Assembly (NCBI GenBank): GCA_023401045.1
Contig: JAEXEM010000041.1
Location: 1-9,285, forward strand
Source of the DNA: Actinomycetes bacterium
Lineage (GTDB): Bacteria; Actinomycetota; Actinomycetes; Actinomycetales; Cellulomonadaceae
Length of the DNA: 9,285 nucleotides
Direction: 5' to 3'
This document shows, one piece after another, positions 5,780 through 9,285 of the stretch; position 1 is the first letter of the stretch; each line of letters starts with the position of its first letter. Made by a program: the position numbers and the translations under genes. The notes beneath the pieces were generated by a model. That model had not been told where the DNA came from and ran no database searches. It saw only the letters and a program-made list of their open reading frames with translations.

Positions 5780-7280
5780 AGCCGCCCGCCGGGCCGAGCA
5801 CCTGGCGGGTCCCGTCGTCGTTGCCGGGCGCGGGGACGCCGACCAGCAGGCCCTGCACGGTCTGCACCGTCTCCACCCCCGGCGGCAGCGGCACCCGACG
5901 CGCCTCCTCGCCGGTCGACGGCAGGTACCCGACGAGCGTGCGCCGGCCGTCCTCGACCCGCGTGGTGTAGAGCAGGGTGCCGTCGGTGAACAGGCCCTGC
6001 GGCGACGGCGTCACCCGCCACAGCTCCTCGCCGGTGGTGGCGTCGAGCGTGACGAGCCCCGCGGGGGACTCGAGGTGCAGCCGCCCGTCGAGCAGGATCG
6101 CCTGCCAGGCGAGCTGCGACTCCGCCCATCCCCCTCCCGGGACCCACGCACGCACGACACCGTCCACCGGGACGGAGAGCACGAGGCCCGGGACGCTGCC
6201 GTCGTCCGCCGTCACCGGCACCATCGCCCCGTCGAGGACGGCGTCGTCGGCGGGGTCCGCCCCGAGAACCACCCTCGTGTCGTCCCGGACCGGCGTGGGG
6301 TGGGCGAGGACGAGCCGCTCGACGCCGGTGCGCTCGACGGTGGCCTGCATCCCGTCCTCCCACGGCACGCGCCGCACCTCCGTGCCGTCCTCCGCGGCCA
6401 GCAGGACGATCTCCGTGTCCGTGTCCGTGTCCGTGTCCGTGCCCGCGCCCACCCCGACGAGGTCGCCGAGACCGTCGAGCCACACCCGGACCGGGACGTC
6501 GGTCTGCGGCTCGGTCGCGGACCGGGTGACGGTCTCGGTGTGCTCCCACGCCGGCGTGCCGTCGAGGTGCATCGCCCCGACGTGCCGGACGGCACCGACG
6601 AGGACGCCTCCGACGACGAGGTCACCGACGACGGTCACCGAGAGCGCCGGCCCGCGCCCGCCCAGCGGGTCGAGCTCGGTGACGAGATCGCCGTCGGAGG
6701 TGTCGAGGACGACGACGCGCGACGTCGTCGTCACCTCCGGCGTCACACCCTCCTGCGCGAGGGACGAGCGATCCTCCTGCGCGTGGCACACGACACGCCC
6801 CGCCGTGTCCGGCACGAGGCACGCGCCCTCGACGTACGACCACGCGGTGTCGGACGGCCCGCCCAGGTCGAGCAGATCGGCCGACCACGCCTCCTCGCCG
6901 GTCGCCGCGTCCGTGGCCTCGACCCGGGCCGTCCCGGGGCGTTCGACCACCTCGACCACCAGCCCGTCCGGCGTCACGACGAACGGTTCCTCGAGGCCCC
7001 ACCCCGGCTGCTCGTACTCCCACCTCACCTCGAGCGAGTCGGGGACGGACGCGACGCCGGGCTGACCGGCGACCGCCGCGGCCCGTTCCCGCTCGCGCTG
7101 GGCGACGACGGACTGGGCCGCCGCGCCGACGGCGAGGAGGAGGACGACCACCGATGCGAGGGCGACGGTCAGCCGGCGCCGGCTCCGGCGTGCCGCCGGT
7201 CGCGGCACGGGTGCGGGCACCGGCTCTGTCGCCTCGTCCTCGAGCTCGACGTGGCGCATCCCGCCGCGGCCGGTCGTCAC
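5778..7280 (-). CDS. Membrane-anchored PQQ-like beta-propeller protein (second of a tandem pair)
   Basis: This 500-residue protein has an acidic cytoplasmic head (1-25), a basic RRSRRR (31-36), one membrane span (about 37-57) and a large extracytoplasmic domain, so an N-in/C-out topology is expected. The outer part has PQQ-like/BamB-like propeller blades marked by D-x-x-T-G-x-x-x-W: DAATGEEAW (124-132) and DATTGEELW (413-421). DDGSVPGL (359-366) and C154/C165 (possible disulfide) are shared with the neighbouring paralog. No enzyme or PQQ ligand residues are evident, so a scaffold or binding role is likelier than catalysis; the real function is unknown. A (Thr-Asp)4 run at 281-288 comes from a hexanucleotide repeat. 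The start is uncertain: GTG at 7280 has a weak GGCGGGG upstream, while ATG at 7259 (MRHVEL) aligns with MRPVDL in the paralog. It lies 49 bp after that paralog and is probably in the same operon. Confidence 0.85.
   Translation of the reverse strand: MTTGRGGMRHVELEDEATEPVPAPVPRPAARRSRRRLTVALASVVVLLLAVGAAAQSVVAQRERERAAAVAGQPGVASVPDSLEVRWEYEQPGWGLEEPFVVTPDGLVVEVVERPGTARVEATDAATGEEAWSADLLDLGGPSDTAWSYVEGACLVPDTAGRVVCHAQEDRSSLAQEGVTPEVTTTSRVVVLDTSDGDLVTELDPLGGRGPALSVTVVGDLVVGGVLVGAVRHVGAMHLDGTPAWEHTETVTRSATEPQTDVPVRVWLDGLGDLVGVGAGTDTDTDTDTEIVLLAAEDGTEVRRVPWEDGMQATVERTGVERLVLAHPTPVRDDTRVVLGADPADDAVLDGAMVPVTADDGSVPGLVLSVPVDGVVRAWVPGGGWAESQLAWQAILLDGRLHLESPAGLVTLDATTGEELWRVTPSPQGLFTDGTLLYTTRVEDGRRTLVGYLPSTGEEARRVPLPPGVETVQTVQGLLVGVPAPGNDDGTRQVLGPAGG
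6415..6438. repeat. Hexanucleotide tandem repeat, 4 x GTGTCC, in coding sequence
   Basis: Four perfect copies of GTGTCC stand head to tail, followed by a degenerate GTGCCC at 6439-6444. On the coding (minus) strand this gives alternating Asp and Thr codons (TDTDTDTDT, residues 281-289) in a loop between propeller strands. The unit is a multiple of three, so slippage would change loop length without a frameshift. Confidence 0.9.
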
Positions 7281-7329
7281 GAGCGACCCCGCCCGTGCAG
7301 GTCCTCGTGGACGTCGTGCCTCGGTCGGT

Positions 7330-8838
7330 TCATCCGAGCACCCCCCAGGTGTTCGTCCCGTCGTCGGTCGGGCAGAGCATGAGCCCGGCGGCGGTCGACA
7401 GGCCGTCCGCGCAGCCGGCCAGCGGCTCGCGCCACACCTCGGCGCCGGTAGCGGGGTCGACGGCCACGAGCACCCGCGTCACCTCGCCGTCGTCGACGTC
7501 GAGGTCCTCCCGGTAGAGGAGCCGTCCGTCCGACAGGAGGTCGGCGCCCTCCTCGCTGCTCCACAGCTCCTCACCGGTGCGCGCGTCGAACGTCACGAGG
7601 CTCCGTCCGGCGGGCCGCCCCGCCCCGCCCTGGATGTCGAGGTGGACCCTGCCGTCCAGCACCAGCACCGAGCTCGCACGCACCTTCGCGGACCACACCT
7701 CCGCACCGCCGTCGTCCCACGCGTGCAGGGTCGCGTCGCGCGTCATGGTGAGCGTGAGGCCGGGGACGCTGCCGTCGTCGACGGACGGCTGCAGCGCGTT
7801 GCCGTCGAGCTCGAGCGGGCTCGCGCGCAGGACGGTCGTCGTGGCGTCCCACAGGTCCTCCTCGTCGAGGACGTCGCCACGGGTGCGGACGAGCGCGACG
7901 GAGGTGGACGACGCCAGGGCGATCCAGGTGGAGTCGTCCACCGGCGACCGCGCCTGCTCGGTCCCGTCGCTGTCGAGGAGGACGACCTCCCGGGGGGTGG
8001 CGGCGACGAGGACGTCGCCCACCGCCTTGACCGCGGCCCATCTGTGCGAGCCGGCGTCGAGCGTGACGTCCCACGCCCGGTCGCCCGTGAGCGTCAGGCC
8101 CCGGACGTGGCCGGCCTCCTCGTCCGCGCCCGCGGTGACGACGACGTCGTCGACGAGCGCGACCGCGTCGGGCAGCGGGCTGCCGGCCGCCTCCGTGAGG
8201 TCCTCGACGACCCTGCCGTCCCGGACGTCGAGGAGGAGCACCCGCGCCGTCGTCGGGACGACCGGTGTGCCCGGGTCGGCCACGGGGTCCCACCGCGCGT
8301 CCGTCGCGAGGCAGACGACGAGCGGTTCCTCCGGGTGCGCCTGGCACATGCCCGCGGCCTCCCGCAGGCGCGCCTGCACGTCGGGGTCGGGGTGGGCGGG
8401 GATCTCGAGCAGCGGCGTGCGCCACCGCTCCTCGCCGGTGCGGGCGTCGAGCGCCGTCACCTCGAGGACCCCCTTGCTGCGGGGCTCGACGCCGACGAGG
8501 GTCGCCTCCGACGTCATGACCCGGCTGAGCAGCGCGTCCGCGTCGTCGGTCGTCCACATCACCTCGAGCGGGCCGCGCACCGGGGCGACGACGCCCCACT
8601 GCCCGGCGACGGCCCCGTACCGCGCGCGTTCCCGGGCGTCCTGGACGGCCTGCGCCGTCCCCGCACCGGCGGCGACGACGACGAGCACGGCTGCGACGGC
8701 GACGGCGGCACGCCTGCGCCGACGGCGGTCGACCGGCCCGGCCGGCGGAGCGTCCGTCGCCTCGGCCTCGCCCCCCGTGAACGCATCCTCGTCGTCGTCC
8801 TCGACGAGGTCGACGGGGCGCATCTGCTCGCGGGCCAT
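7330..8838 (-). CDS. Membrane-anchored PQQ-like beta-propeller protein (first of a tandem pair)
   Basis: This 502-residue paralog of the downstream gene has the same plan. It has an acidic head (LVEDDDEDA, 11-19), an Arg run (38-43), one membrane span (about 44-63), then an extracytoplasmic propeller with blade motifs DARTGEERW (131-139), DARTGEELW (418-426) and DPATGAEVW (461-469). It shares DDGSVPGL (354-361) and the Cys pair C165/C176 with its neighbour, at the same 11-residue spacing. It also has a second pair, C476/C489, near the C-terminus, where the neighbour has none. The family resembles the BamB/quinoprotein propeller fold, but actinobacterial single-span versions are uncharacterised and no ligand site is visible. 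ATG at 8838 is taken because a TAGCCT -10-like box precedes it by six bases; ATG at 8823 (MRPVDL) is an alternative. It is probably the first gene of a two-gene operon. Confidence 0.88.
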   Translation of the reverse strand: MAREQMRPVDLVEDDDEDAFTGGEAEATDAPPAGPVDRRRRRRAAVAVAAVLVVVAAGAGTAQAVQDARERARYGAVAGQWGVVAPVRGPLEVMWTTDDADALLSRVMTSEATLVGVEPRSKGVLEVTALDARTGEERWRTPLLEIPAHPDPDVQARLREAAGMCQAHPEEPLVVCLATDARWDPVADPGTPVVPTTARVLLLDVRDGRVVEDLTEAAGSPLPDAVALVDDVVVTAGADEEAGHVRGLTLTGDRAWDVTLDAGSHRWAAVKAVGDVLVAATPREVVLLDSDGTEQARSPVDDSTWIALASSTSVALVRTRGDVLDEEDLWDATTTVLRASPLELDGNALQPSVDDGSVPGLTLTMTRDATLHAWDDGGAEVWSAKVRASSVLVLDGRVHLDIQGGAGRPAGRSLVTFDARTGEELWSSEEGADLLSDGRLLYREDLDVDDGEVTRVLVAVDPATGAEVWREPLAGCADGLSTAAGLMLCPTDDGTNTWGVLG

Positions 8839-8844
8839 GGGCGC

Positions 8845-8850
8845 AGGCTA
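8845..8850 (-). promoter_or_regulatory. Possible -10 element for a leaderless beta-propeller mRNA
   Basis: On the minus strand TAGCCT fits the actinobacterial TANNNT -10 pattern and ends six bases before the ATG at 8838, which has no Shine-Dalgarno sequence. Transcription would begin at the start codon. No matching -35 box is seen. Confidence 0.35.
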
Positions 8851-8967
8851 GTGACGGGCACGCGGGGGCGGGAGCGTTTCCGCGTTCTCGTCCCGGACGG
8901 CGGCCCGAGGGCGCCGGGCGGTCGGGGTCGCGGCTCGCTGTCGCGGGGGCCGCCTCCGCCGGACGCA

Positions 8968-9006
8968 CGTCACCCCCCGGCCCGGGGGGAGGACCGAGGG
9001 GTGACG
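8968..9006 (-). terminator. Nested inverted repeats downstream of the surface-protein gene
   Basis: CGTCACCCC (8968-8976) and GGGGTGACG (8998-9006) are perfect 9-bp complements. Inside and partly overlapping is a second palindrome, CCCCCCGG-C-CCGGGGGG (8973-8989). The two stems are mutually exclusive alternatives for some bases. Lying 57-95 bases past the surface-protein stop and before the beta-propeller gene, the element may terminate the former or serve as an operator for the latter. Confidence 0.4.
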
Positions 9007-9042
9007 AGGCGGCCGGACGCAGGGGGTCGCCGGACGCCGTCG

Positions 9043-9056
9043 GACGCCGAGGCGTC
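9043..9056 (-). terminator. Small stem-loop just after the surface-protein stop
   Basis: GACGC, a four-base loop, then GCGTC forms a 5-bp stem starting six bases after the stop codon at 9063. It is short and without a U-tract, so it is a weak terminator candidate, possibly acting with the larger repeat further on. Confidence 0.25.
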
Positions 9057-9062
9057 GGACGA

Positions 9063-9285
9063 TCAGGGGGTGGTGCGTCCGCGCCGGCGCAGGACGAGGA
9101 GCGCGGCACCGCCGGCGAGGGCGGCGAACGCCGCGATCAGACCGGCGACGACCCCGGCACCGGTGGCGGCGAGCACGTCGTCGTCAGAGGCGGAGAGCAC
9201 CTCGGCACGCTCGCTGGGCGAGGGCGACGGGGCGGGCGAGGTCGAGGCCGTCGGGCTCGGCTCGTCGGCCGGGGCCGGCAGCACC
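9063..9285 (-). CDS. LAATG-anchored cell-surface protein, C-terminus (N-terminal part outside window)
   Basis: Only the last ~73 residues are visible, and the frame runs open through the right edge. The segment has a Pro/Ser/Thr-rich low-complexity spacer (2-24) typical of wall-spanning regions. Then comes LAATG (38-42, bases 9159-9173), a hydrophobic stretch of about 23 residues (43-65) and a basic tail, RRRGR. This is the classic three-part cell-wall sorting signal. The LAxTG variant is the one recognised by class E sortases of high-GC actinomycetes, instead of LPxTG. The mature protein is therefore expected to be cleaved between Thr and Gly and linked to peptidoglycan. What its main domain does cannot be told from this window. 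A GTG at 9282-9284 could in principle be a start, but a 73-residue protein without a signal peptide would not make sense with this tail. Confidence 0.85.
   Translation of the reverse strand, partial: VLPAPADEPSPTASTSPAPSPSPSERAEVLSASDDDVLAATGAGVVAGLIAAFAALAGGAALLVLRRRGRTTP

Larger units (their letters stand above)
8958..9061. repeat. Cluster of GCCGGACGC-type direct repeats
   Basis: GCCGGACGC occurs three times, at 8958-8966, 9012-9020 and 9029-9037. Shorter versions are CGGACGC at 9041-9047 and CGGACG at 9056-9061. All lie in the 224-bp gap between two minus-strand genes. The spacing is irregular. The cluster may be a regulatory array, decayed repeat or compositional accident. Confidence 0.4.

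Noticed and set aside
5977..7065. Plus-strand Ser/Thr/Arg-rich frames at 5977-7065 and 7577-8851
   Set aside because: Both are opposite the beta-propeller genes and show only off-frame composition.
1..9285. Insertion sequences, prophage, CRISPR, tRNA or rRNA genes, defence systems
   Set aside because: I looked on both strands and saw no transposase-like protein, no regularly spaced repeat array, no cloverleaf or rRNA-like segment, and no nuclease, toxin or other defence motif.

Overview
The window is very GC-rich DNA (well above 70% G+C by eye, with third codon positions almost always G or C). It has tightly packed genes, GTG starts and an LAxTG-type cell-wall sorting signal. Together these point to a high-GC actinomycete. 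The mix of a glucanase, a six-hairpin glycosidase-like protein and tandem membrane-anchored beta-propellers would fit a Cellulomonas-like member of Micrococcales, but the genus is inference. I see no tRNA, rRNA, insertion sequence, CRISPR array or phage gene.

Layout, left to right. (1) The 3' part of a probable six-hairpin glycosidase-like protein (+) runs off the left edge. (2) It converges on a small YchJ/SEC-C zinc-motif protein (-). (3) Divergent from that is a two-gene (+) unit: an unrecognised small membrane protein followed, with a 4-base GTGA overlap, by a ThuA-domain protein. (4) That unit converges on an AI-2E-family (PF01594) multi-spanning membrane protein (-). (5) A 315-bp gene-free divergent region follows. 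It holds a perfect 15-bp inverted repeat, an unusually AT-rich block and further stem-loops, and it leads into a secreted GH64 beta-1,3-glucanase (+). (6) The glucanase converges, across a strong hairpin, on two tandem paralogous membrane-anchored PQQ-like beta-propeller proteins (-). (7) At the right edge is the C-terminus of an LAATG-type sortase-anchored surface protein (-).

The genes do not form one obvious pathway. The glucanase, the glycosidase-like protein, the beta-propellers and the wall-anchored protein all act outside the membrane, so a cell-envelope or polysaccharide theme is reasonable. Each of the three convergent junctions (1351-1366, 3000-3018, 5750-5779) carries a GC-rich hairpin without a U-tract, a common look for terminators in these organisms.

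Most of the window is ordinary chromosomal content. The parts most worth a second look are the structured region at 4285-4462 upstream of the glucanase, and the duplicated beta-propeller pair, which differs in a C-terminal cysteine pair and in a Thr-Asp microsatellite.
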